A DNA stretch of 14,741 nucleotides from JAYVIQ01 sp043770215. Lineage in GTDB: Bacteria; Bacteroidota; Bacteroidia; Cytophagales; JAAEPT01. Position 1 is the stretch's first letter, and every line of letters begins with the position of its first letter. This document shows positions 6,958-14,225 of the stretch, in pieces. The stretch is from positions 1-14,741 of the forward strand of contig JAYVIQ010000190.1 of the NCBI GenBank assembly GCA_043770215.1, read 5' to 3'. The position numbers were made by a program, and so were the translations under genes. The notes under the pieces are model-generated. The model did not search any database and had not been told where the DNA came from. It saw only the letters and a program-made list of their open reading frames with translations.

Positions 6958-7195
6958 GAGCACTTTATCTATCCACCAACCATAAATTTGTACTGTAAAT
7001 CAATCATATAATGGTGCCCAAAAGTAAAAAAAGAGAATATTTTGAATTTGATTCTGATTAAAAAGTGCTCCGTGAATCTTAACAATTCAAAAATAAGTTG
7101 AATTTAGCTTACAGCCATCTTGTTTGTTAGTCATTAATCTAGAATAAATTCTGATTTATTTACTATGAAATTAAGTCCTTAAGGGGATAGATAAA
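6958..7195. repeat. Composite inverted repeats in the moaA-corC gap
   Basis: The 312-base gap 6902-7213 holds no ORF. A 17-base block (6958-6974) has two halves. GAGCACTTT (6958-6966) is the inverse of 7062-7070. TTTATCTATCC (6964-6974) is the inverse of 7185-7195. In a minus-strand transcript that reads past moaA, the last block could pair with both upstream partners. It might be a folded 3' region or the remains of a small MITE-like insertion. No insertion-sequence ORF or target duplication was found. Confidence 0.5.
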
Positions 7196-7213
7196 TTTTT
7201 TCAACCTAAAAAC

Positions 7214-8161
7214 CTACCCCCCTATCTCCAACATACTCAGATCGCTACCTACAAATTTATGAGCTTGTTTGTGAGTAAGCGCTTGTTTTATAGCTGTTAC
7301 AAAAGTGTCTTGGTCTTTAATGGTTTCTGTGCTTACAAAATTGTTTTTGCTAAGGCAACCGTACAGTTTTCCTTTGCTGTCTAGCCTTAGTCTGTTGCAA
7401 TCGTTGCAAAAAGGTACGCTCTCATTGGCAATAATCCCAAACTGATAGCCGTTTTCTAGTTGCCAATACTGTGCTGTGGCAGACACTTTTCTACCCATAG
7501 ATTGTAAAGGGAATTGGTCTGAAATGATGTCTAAAATCTTTTCTTGTCCTATAAAGTAATTGTCAAAATCTCTGGAATACAAATGTCCCATGCGCATCAA
7601 TTCTAAAAACCGAATGGAAACATTTTTGTTTTTAAAATATGTGAGCAAATGCAATATTTCATGGTCATTTATACCTTTGAGCAGCACCGTATTGATTTTG
7701 ACCTTTATACCGGCATCTATACATAATTGGATATTTTCTAATACTACACCCAACTTGTTTTTGCCCGTGATTTTATAAAAAGTAGTTTCTTCTAAGCTGT
7801 CTAAAGAAAAATTTATTTCATTTACATTACACTCTTTTAGCTCTTGTATAAATGGTTTTAGATTTAATCCATTTGTGGTAACTTTAATATTTTCTATACT
7901 ATTCTCTGACAATCTTTTAATAAAAGGTAAAAAATAAGGGTAAACTGTGGGCTCGCCACCTGTTATGCGTATGTCTTTTAAGTTTAAGTAATTATTTAGT
8001 TCTATTACTTTGTCAGAAAGGGTAATGTAATCTAAGCCTTTTTGATGCACTATAGGCAAAGCATCAGAAACACAATATATGCATTTCATATTGCAAAGAT
8101 CTGTAAGACTTACTCTTAAGGATTGGAATTGTCTGCCGTATTTGTCTTTTATTGGCTGCAT
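7214..8161 (-). CDS. moaA: GTP 3',8-cyclase MoaA
   Basis: MoaA is the radical-SAM enzyme that, with MoaC, turns GTP into cyclic pyranopterin monophosphate, the first step of molybdenum cofactor synthesis. The 315-residue protein has the N-terminal radical-SAM cluster ligands Cys23, Cys27 and Cys30 (CNMKCIYC) and the SAM-binding GGEP. A second [4Fe-4S] site is formed by Cys252, Cys255 and Cys269 (CNDCNRLRLD...C). The essential C-terminal Gly-Gly (314-315) is present. The ATG follows the TAA of the rubredoxin-domain gene with no gap, so this is the third gene of the nitrate reductase operon. This ties cofactor supply to expression of a Mo enzyme. No other moa, moe or mob gene is in the window. 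Confidence 0.96.
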   Translation of the reverse strand: MQPIKDKYGRQFQSLRVSLTDLCNMKCIYCVSDALPIVHQKGLDYITLSDKVIELNNYLNLKDIRITGGEPTVYPYFLPFIKRLSENSIENIKVTTNGLNLKPFIQELKECNVNEINFSLDSLEETTFYKITGKNKLGVVLENIQLCIDAGIKVKINTVLLKGINDHEILHLLTYFKNKNVSIRFLELMRMGHLYSRDFDNYFIGQEKILDIISDQFPLQSMGRKVSATAQYWQLENGYQFGIIANESVPFCNDCNRLRLDSKGKLYGCLSKNNFVSTETIKDQDTFVTAIKQALTHKQAHKFVGSDLSMLEIGG

Positions 8162-9637
8162 TTATATTTGTAATAGCATTTCGGTAGCCACATACTGCTC
8201 TTTACCTGCACTACATACAGGGCATTTGTAATCCAAAGGTAAGGAATCGAACATAATTCCCGGTAAAATATTTGTAGTATGGTCTCCATACTCAGAATCA
8301 TACACCGTATCACACATACCACATTGGTGCACAACTGTTTTTTCCTCAACTTTTTTAGTGACAGAAGTAATGTTTATTTCTTGCCTTGCTTGGTTTAGTT
8401 GGGCATAATATTTCTTACATAAATCTTTGATTATATCTGCCAAATGTATGCCATCTATATTCATTCTGTACAACTGCTGGTTTGGGTTGTTTGGATTAAA
8501 ATCTGGCGTATGGTATAAAGAATATGTTTTAATAATTTTTAACTTACCTATGGACAACAAGGTGTTTTCTACTATGATAATAGATGTATTGCTTACAGGT
8601 GTTTTAGATGTTTTGAGTCCGAAAGTAACACCAAAAGTACGTACATCTTTGTTATCTAATGCCCTAACAATGCGTTTTTTGATTTTGTAAGCCCTTTTAT
8701 CTAAATCAGGAGTTTTCCAGATTAAATCACTGCAAGAATGCCTTAAATTGTATCCGTAATCTCCTAAAAGCATTTCCCATTTAATCCTATCTTGCTCTTG
8801 AATATTTTTAATTACCAATGATTTCCAAGGACTTAAATACATGACCCCAGATTTAGTTTCTTGTATTAGTGTGGCAATTTCTTTTAAAACGGTAGCTCTT
8901 AGCCTTTCTTTTCTTCTATAAATACCCAACCAATACCTGTTTTCGTATCGATTCATACCTTCGTAATACGAAAATCTATATCTAGGTACTTTTAAATCTT
9001 CTGTAATAGGCAAACAGATGTAGTATATTTTAGCTTTTATACGGGCAAACAATTCAGAGATTTCAAAAGCGAAATTTGACCTGAAATCCTCTTCTATATT
9101 ATAAGAAACTAATGCAATATCTGTACCATACACCAGCTCTGGCCACAAGTGCAATTTGCCTGTTTCTGCATTTCTAATGTATAAATACCAATAGTTTAAT
9201 ACATTAGACGAAACAAAATTAAGGTCACTATTAAATAATGCCGTAAGCGATTGGTTTACGTCTGCAATGTTTACAGATACACTTAGCTGTGCATCAAAAT
9301 TGAGTAAAATATCTTGTATTATTCCCTCAGAAACCCAGCCATTTTTTCCAAAAATATCTGCCGAAACCAAAGAACTCGTAATGTTTTTTGAAGATTCAGC
9401 CTTTTCTATAGCCAACAAACCTACGGCATTGAGTTCATTTAAAATTTCTGATTTATTTTTTTCTAAACACACAAAATAAATACTTTGGCGTTCTCCAAAA
9501 TATAGATATGTTGTATTGTATTTAATGGCTAAGTCGCATATGTTATGCAATTCGATAGAATTTAACACACCACCTGGACACAGTATTTCTATTACTGCAT
9601 CTTTTGTAAAAAAAGGAAAATTACTTACTAATTTCAT
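8162..9637 (-). CDS. Siroheme-less nitrite/sulfite reductase-like protein with C-terminal rubredoxin
   Basis: The 491-residue protein begins with a ferredoxin-like half-domain resembling PF03460 (about 12-75: CPGGVLNSIELHNICDLA, GERQSIYFV). A segment like the catalytic NIR_SIR domain follows (about 85-200: NITSS, then LSVSVNIADVNQSLTALF). A second half-domain lies at about 230-290 (WLGIYRRKERLR, GVMYLSPWKSLVI). Genuine siroheme enzymes have a Cys-X3-Cys-type motif after the -V-x-G strand. Here residues 123-131 (NIADVNQSL) hold no cysteine, and no paired siroheme/[4Fe-4S] cysteines occur elsewhere. The last 55 residues are a rubredoxin domain with iron ligands Cys439, Cys442, Cys472 and Cys475. 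It starts 3 bases after the nitrate reductase gene. I infer an electron-transfer or assembly partner of that enzyme, not a nitrite reductase. Function is unproven. Confidence 0.8.
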   Translation of the reverse strand: MKLVSNFPFFTKDAVIEILCPGGVLNSIELHNICDLAIKYNTTYLYFGERQSIYFVCLEKNKSEILNELNAVGLLAIEKAESSKNITSSLVSADIFGKNGWVSEGIIQDILLNFDAQLSVSVNIADVNQSLTALFNSDLNFVSSNVLNYWYLYIRNAETGKLHLWPELVYGTDIALVSYNIEEDFRSNFAFEISELFARIKAKIYYICLPITEDLKVPRYRFSYYEGMNRYENRYWLGIYRRKERLRATVLKEIATLIQETKSGVMYLSPWKSLVIKNIQEQDRIKWEMLLGDYGYNLRHSCSDLIWKTPDLDKRAYKIKKRIVRALDNKDVRTFGVTFGLKTSKTPVSNTSIIIVENTLLSIGKLKIIKTYSLYHTPDFNPNNPNQQLYRMNIDGIHLADIIKDLCKKYYAQLNQARQEINITSVTKKVEEKTVVHQCGMCDTVYDSEYGDHTTNILPGIMFDSLPLDYKCPVCSAGKEQYVATEMLLQI

Positions 9638-9640
9638 ACC

Positions 9641-12600
9641 CTAAGCACTTACCGTTTGTAGATTATCTTCTAATATTTTTCTTACCTCTGGCCTACAGCT
9701 TCCACAGCCCAAACCTGCTCCTGTAGCTTGGCACAATTCTTTGAAATCTGTACAGCCTTCTTTTACTTTTTTGCTGATGTTTCCTTCTCCTACACTGTTG
9801 CAACTACACACCAACTTACCTTCTACACTTTCAATTTTGGCAGCAGAACGTAGCAAAGTCAATCTTCTTTCTGACAATTCTGTTCTATCTTCTATTAGTT
9901 TTCTAAACTCTGCAAATTCTGCTTTGTCTCCTACCAATACACAACCTACCATTTTGTCTTTGAAGATGACGCATTTTTTATAATAACGCTGAGATTTATC
10001 TAAAAACACAATTTCTTCGTATCCCACACCATTTTCTGGTACATCTACATCTCCTACAGAGCATAAATTAACCCCTTGAATTTTTAAAATATTCATTAGC
10101 ACAGAGCCACTATAATGTAATGTCTCGTATCCGAAAATAATTTTTGCCAACAAAGCAGCTTGCTCTTCTGCGGCAGATGTAATGCCAAACAATCTTTTTT
10201 CAAACTCTGCAAGCTCTCCTATGGCATAAATGCTAGGGTCTGAGGTTCTTAAATGAGCATCAACCACTACACCTCTATTGCATTCTAAGCCAGATTCTCT
10301 TGCAATCTCGGCATTAGGAATTGTACCAATGGCTACTATCATGGCATTGCACTCTATTTTTTTGCCAGACGTCAGTTTTACACCTTCTAGATGCTCGTGT
10401 CCGTAAAAAGTTTGAAGCTCATCATTGTAATAAATTTTTATTCCTAGAGCCACTAGTTCTTCATCTAACAATTGGCTTGCAACTACATCTAGTTGTCGCT
10501 CCATTAGTCTTGGAGACCTTTGTACCACAGATACTTCTACATTCATTTCTATCAATGCACCAGCCATCTCTAGACCTAATAATCCACCTCCAACAACTAT
10601 TACATGATTCCCAGGGACAGCATACTTTATAAAATTATCAGCATCTGTACGGGTACGCATACTGTATATGCCAGACATTTGAGTAGGAATCTCTTTTGGT
10701 ACTATGGCTCTACTGCCTGTGGCTAAAATCAATGTGTCGTATATATGTTCTCTACCAAAACTGTCTATGACAATTTTTCTATCTTTATCTATTTTTTTAA
10801 TTTCGTTGCCAACATTTAAAAATAGATTTTGGGTATCGCTTTCGCCATTAAATAATTTCTGTAAATCGTCCCAATTTCTGCTTCCGCTTATGTAATCTGG
10901 CAATAAAATTCTATTATAAAACGCATGTGGTTCTTTAGAAAAAACATGAATTTCATCTTCGTTATTTAATTCTCTATATTGTTTAATGAATGCAAAAGCA
11001 CCTGCTCCTGCACCTACAATACATATTTTCTGTTTCTTTTTGGAATATTTTACCACCTGAACAGCCGTAAACTTAAAATCTGGTTCTTTAGATTTAGGAT
11101 CGTAAAGACTATTAGTAAGGTTGTTTACTCTACCAAGATCAGATTTTAAAGATTTACCCCAATGCATGGGCATAAAACAGACACCTTTTTTAATGTCTGC
11201 ACTTATTTTTGCAGCGACTCTAGCGTCGCCTCTTCTGCCAGTTACAGATATTAGATCTCCTTCTTTAATATTTCTATTTGCTGCATCTTCAGGATGAATT
11301 TCTATGTAAGAATCTGAAATGTGCTGTGTTAATTTCTTCACCTTACCCGTTCTTGTCATGGTATGCCACTGGTCACGGATACGTCCTGTAGTTAAAACTA
11401 AAGGGAATTCTTCTGTAAGTTCTTCAGAATTATTTTCGTCTGGTACTGCATGTAATTGTGCTTTTCCTGATGGCGTGAAAAATTTACCATCTTCAAACAA
11501 ACGAGCTTGCCCCATACCTTTTTCTCCCATTCTAAAGGGCCACTGTACGGTTCCTTTTTGTTTAAGAATACCGTAATTTAAGCCAGAAATATCAGTATTT
11601 GTACCCGCAGATAATCTACAATGCTCATCAAAAACCTCACTTGTATTTTGGTAATTAAAGCCTCCCTTAAATCCCATTTTCTCTGCAAAGCGAACAATGA
11701 TTTCTGTATCTGGCAATGCCTCTCCGGGAGCTTCTGTAATTTTTTCTAGATAAGAAATTCTGCGTTCAGAGTTGGTCATGGTTCCATCTTTCTCTGCCCA
11801 CATGGCTGCTGGCAATACTATGTCTGCATATTTTATAGATTCTGCATTTTTAGAAATGTCTTGTACTATTACAAATTTACCTCTTTTAAGTGCTTCATCT
11901 ACCAAGCGTGCATCTGGCAAACTTACTGTAGGGTTAGTACAGACAATCCAAATAGCTTTTAGCTTATCGTCTCGCATGGCCTCAAACATTTCTGTGGCAG
12001 ATAATCCTGGTTTAGGGCTTATGCTTACTCCACCCCAAAACTTTTCTACCTCTGCCCTATGTTCTGGGTTGGCTAAATCTCTATGGTTTGGCAATAAGTT
12101 TGCTAAACCTCCTACTTCTCTACCACCCATAGCATTTGGCTGGCCAGTTAATGAAAAAGGGCCATTGCCTGGTTTGCCTATTTTACCAGTTACTAAGGAT
12201 AAATTTATTAGGCTTAAGTTTTTATTTACACCTATTACACTTTGATTAAGCCCCATTGTCCACATAGACAAATATCCTTTTGCTTCGCCAATGTATTTTG
12301 CTGCTAAAATAATTTCATCTACAGGTACATCACATATAGAAGATGCTTCTTCTAATGTTCGTACCATTACACTTGCTCTATATGCCTCATAGCCTTGAGT
12401 ATTGGACTCTACAAAATTAGAATCTACAAAATTTTGCTCTATCAAGGATCTGCCAATGGCATTGTTCAAGACAATATCTGTCCCTGGTTTTAGCTGCAAA
12501 TGCAAATCTGCCAAATCACAACTTTGTGTTCTTCTAGGATCTGCTACAATAATTTTGGCTTCAGGAAAAGCCTGTTTTCTTGCTTCTATTCTTCTGTAAA

Positions 12601-13153
12601 GTATTGGATGGCACCAAGCAGGGTTTGCGCCTGTGATGTAAAAGCAATCTGCTAATTCTATGTCATCATAACAAATAGGTACACTATCTTCTCCAACAGA
12701 AAGTTTATAACCTACTACGGCAGAACTCATACACAAACGTGAGTTTGTATCTATGTTGTTAGAACCAATAAACCCTTTGATTAATTTATTTATTACGTAA
12801 TACTCTTCTGTTAAGCACTGACCAGATACATAAAAGCCTACAGAATCTGGACCATATTTAGCAATATTTGCTTTAAAAACATTGGCTGCTCGCTCTAGTG
12901 CAGTATCCCAAGTAACACGTTGCATTGGATGGCTTGGAGACATACGCATTTGCGGATATAGCAATCGATCGTCTTTATCCATTACGGTATAGTGCAAATT
13001 CATTCCTTTAGAACACAACATACCTCTATTTACCGGATTTTCTTTATCCCCTTCTACTTTTATGTTGTTTTCACCTAATTTAGTAACAACTACTCCACAG
13101 CCAACACCGCAATAAGAACAGGTTGATTTGAATGTATTTAAAGAATGACTCAT
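9641..13153 (-). CDS. Assimilatory-type nitrate reductase fused to an NAD(P)H-dependent flavoprotein and a BFD domain
   Basis: This 1170-residue protein fuses parts that are often separate. Residues 1-705 are the molybdopterin catalytic part. The [4Fe-4S] ligands are Cys12, Cys15, Cys19 and Cys47, and Cys141 in NSRLCMSSA is the likely Mo ligand, typical of NasA/NapA enzymes. A molydopterin dinucleotide-binding part ends near 700. From about 709 a NirB/NADH:rubredoxin-reductase-like domain begins with an FAD motif (IVGAGAGAF), has an NAD(P)H motif (VVGGGLLGLEMA, near 852-863) and a second FAD contact (IYAIGELAE, near 976). Residues 1116-1153 hold a BFD-type [2Fe-2S] site (Cys1116, Cys1118, Cys1150, Cys1153). 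There is no Tat signal, so it is cytoplasmic. It likely reduces nitrate to nitrite with NAD(P)H in one chain. It is the first gene of the operon. Confidence 0.9.
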   Translation of the reverse strand: MSHSLNTFKSTCSYCGVGCGVVVTKLGENNIKVEGDKENPVNRGMLCSKGMNLHYTVMDKDDRLLYPQMRMSPSHPMQRVTWDTALERAANVFKANIAKYGPDSVGFYVSGQCLTEEYYVINKLIKGFIGSNNIDTNSRLCMSSAVVGYKLSVGEDSVPICYDDIELADCFYITGANPAWCHPILYRRIEARKQAFPEAKIIVADPRRTQSCDLADLHLQLKPGTDIVLNNAIGRSLIEQNFVDSNFVESNTQGYEAYRASVMVRTLEEASSICDVPVDEIILAAKYIGEAKGYLSMWTMGLNQSVIGVNKNLSLINLSLVTGKIGKPGNGPFSLTGQPNAMGGREVGGLANLLPNHRDLANPEHRAEVEKFWGGVSISPKPGLSATEMFEAMRDDKLKAIWIVCTNPTVSLPDARLVDEALKRGKFVIVQDISKNAESIKYADIVLPAAMWAEKDGTMTNSERRISYLEKITEAPGEALPDTEIIVRFAEKMGFKGGFNYQNTSEVFDEHCRLSAGTNTDISGLNYGILKQKGTVQWPFRMGEKGMGQARLFEDGKFFTPSGKAQLHAVPDENNSEELTEEFPLVLTTGRIRDQWHTMTRTGKVKKLTQHISDSYIEIHPEDAANRNIKEGDLISVTGRRGDARVAAKISADIKKGVCFMPMHWGKSLKSDLGRVNNLTNSLYDPKSKEPDFKFTAVQVVKYSKKKQKICIVGAGAGAFAFIKQYRELNNEDEIHVFSKEPHAFYNRILLPDYISGSRNWDDLQKLFNGESDTQNLFLNVGNEIKKIDKDRKIVIDSFGREHIYDTLILATGSRAIVPKEIPTQMSGIYSMRTRTDADNFIKYAVPGNHVIVVGGGLLGLEMAGALIEMNVEVSVVQRSPRLMERQLDVVASQLLDEELVALGIKIYYNDELQTFYGHEHLEGVKLTSGKKIECNAMIVAIGTIPNAEIARESGLECNRGVVVDAHLRTSDPSIYAIGELAEFEKRLFGITSAAEEQAALLAKIIFGYETLHYSGSVLMNILKIQGVNLCSVGDVDVPENGVGYEEIVFLDKSQRYYKKCVIFKDKMVGCVLVGDKAEFAEFRKLIEDRTELSERRLTLLRSAAKIESVEGKLVCSCNSVGEGNISKKVKEGCTDFKELCQATGAGLGCGSCRPEVRKILEDNLQTVSA

Positions 13154-13192
13154 ATCTGTAGGTACTAATAGTTGCTAAATAAATTAATAGTT

Positions 13193-13200
13193 CAAATCTA
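13193..13200 (-). promoter_or_regulatory. Predicted -7 box of the nitrate reductase operon
   Basis: TAGATTTG on the minus strand matches TAnnTTTG, 39 bases before the ATG. At 21 bases upstream there is TTC, not TTG, so the -33 element is poor. That is typical of promoters that need an activator. Confidence 0.5.
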
Positions 13201-13223
13201 CGTAATAATACTTAGATGAATGA

Positions 13224-13241
13224 AAAAAAGTATACTTTTTT
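13224..13241. promoter_or_regulatory. 18-base palindrome, candidate operator of the nitrate reductase operon
   Basis: AAAAAAGTATACTTTTTT is a perfect palindrome. Its centre lies about 36 bases upstream of the middle of the predicted -7 box, that is near -41 to -46. This is where class II activators of the Crp/Fnr type bind. The sequence itself is not a Fnr or Crp consensus, so the factor is unknown. Confidence 0.45.
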
Positions 13242-13333
13242 ATACTCATTTTTAAAAGAAAAATAGTCATTGAAGTATTTTAAAGCCTTTTTGGAATTAT
13301 TCGTATCTACGTATGGTACTATTTAAAGAAATA

Positions 13334-13401
13334 CGGTTTCTAGCTTAAAGCTACTAAAACCGAGAGCAAAAATGGTAAAATTAGAAACAACCAATTTCTA
13401 A
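13334..13401. repeat. Two hairpins in the nitrate reductase-terD gap
   Basis: The 354-base gap 13154-13507 has no ORF. Besides the promoter elements it holds a hairpin at 13334-13362, with outer arms CGGTTT/AAACCG and inner TAGCTT/AAGCTA, and a second at 13381-13401 (TTAGAAA/TTTCTAA, 7-base loop). The 9-base direct repeat ATCTACGTA occurs at 13196-13204 and 13305-13313, the first copy overlapping the -7 box. No TAnnTTTG box with good spacing precedes terD. The gap is divergent, so these may be regulatory sites. Confidence 0.4.
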
Positions 13402-13507
13402 AAAAATATTACAACTATGGCTCACAAAAAGAATTTTAATAATTGTACTAAAGTATAATTTCAAAAAATAGTATATTGGCTTTAAATTATATCTGTATAC
13501 CTATATT

Positions 13508-14179
13508 ATGGCAATAAATTTAACAAAAGGACAAACAATAGACCTAAGAAAAAATGATCAGGGAGCAACCTTTGACTTATCTACAGTTACCATTGGCTTA
13601 GGCTGGGATATAAGAAAAAAAACATCTGGAGGTTTTTTTGCTAGTCTTTTTGGTGGTGGTAACCAAGATGATTTTGACTTAGACGCTATGGCTTTTTTAC
13701 TGGACGAAAACGGGAAAATAGCCGATCTTGGCAAAACTATTCAGACAAATAACAACAGAAGCGTTGGGTTTGTAGAAGGTGACATTATTTTCTACAACGC
13801 TAAAAGACACACTTCTGGAAACATTTGGCTTACTGGAGACAACAGAACTGGTGATGGAAATGGAGATGATGAACAAGTGATTGTAAAACTAGATTCATTG
13901 AATGAAAAATACAAAAAGATTGTATTTTTGGCTACTATATACCAAGGAAAACAAAAAAATCAACATTTTAGTATGGTTAGTAATGCTTACATACGGGCTG
14001 TAGATGCAAAAGGAAAAGAAATTACTAGATTTAGCTTGTCTGGAGACGAAAGTTTAAATGGAATGAGCACTATGATTTTTGCTGAGGCTTACAGACGAGA
14101 GGGCGAGTGGAAATTTAGAGCATTGGCAGAACCAAAAAACACAGACCTATTGCCTGAGTTGCTTGAATCCTACAGATAA
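13508..14179 (+). CDS. TerD-family stress protein
   Basis: TerD-family proteins bind Ca2+ and belong to clusters linked to tellurite resistance and to general stress or phage defence. The 223-residue product shows the family start MAINLTKGQ, the IGLGWD motif (29-34), the calcium-binding DFDLDAMAFLL (55-65) and GDNRTGDGNGDDEQ (110-123), and a closing segment FAEAYRREGEWKFRALAEP. It is longer than the usual roughly 190 residues. The excess comes from an insertion between IGLGWD and DFDLDA (KTSGGFFASLFGGGNQ, 38-53) and a C-terminal tail. Some TerD-family paralogues carry a similar SGGFFGSLFGGG-like insert. A second TerD gene follows after 46 bases, so the two are probably co-transcribed. Confidence 0.92.
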   Translation: MAINLTKGQTIDLRKNDQGATFDLSTVTIGLGWDIRKKTSGGFFASLFGGGNQDDFDLDAMAFLLDENGKIADLGKTIQTNNNRSVGFVEGDIIFYNAKRHTSGNIWLTGDNRTGDGNGDDEQVIVKLDSLNEKYKKIVFLATIYQGKQKNQHFSMVSNAYIRAVDAKGKEITRFSLSGDESLNGMSTMIFAEAYRREGEWKFRALAEPKNTDLLPELLESYR

Positions 14180-14225
14180 AATATAAGCACTTAAATACAA
14201 CTAAAACATTATATATTTACAAGAT

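Noticed and set aside
8149..8349. Minus-strand 66-codon frame overlapping the rubredoxin end
   Set aside because: It runs in another frame across the rubredoxin motifs, which are clearly coding in the larger gene.
8162..9637. A working siroheme nitrite reductase
   Set aside because: The fold resembles one, but the required cysteine pairs are absent and all paired cysteines belong to the rubredoxin.
11772..12245. 157-codon open frame on the plus strand
   Set aside because: It is a shadow of the nitrate reductase gene on the other strand, with low-complexity content and no recognisable domain.
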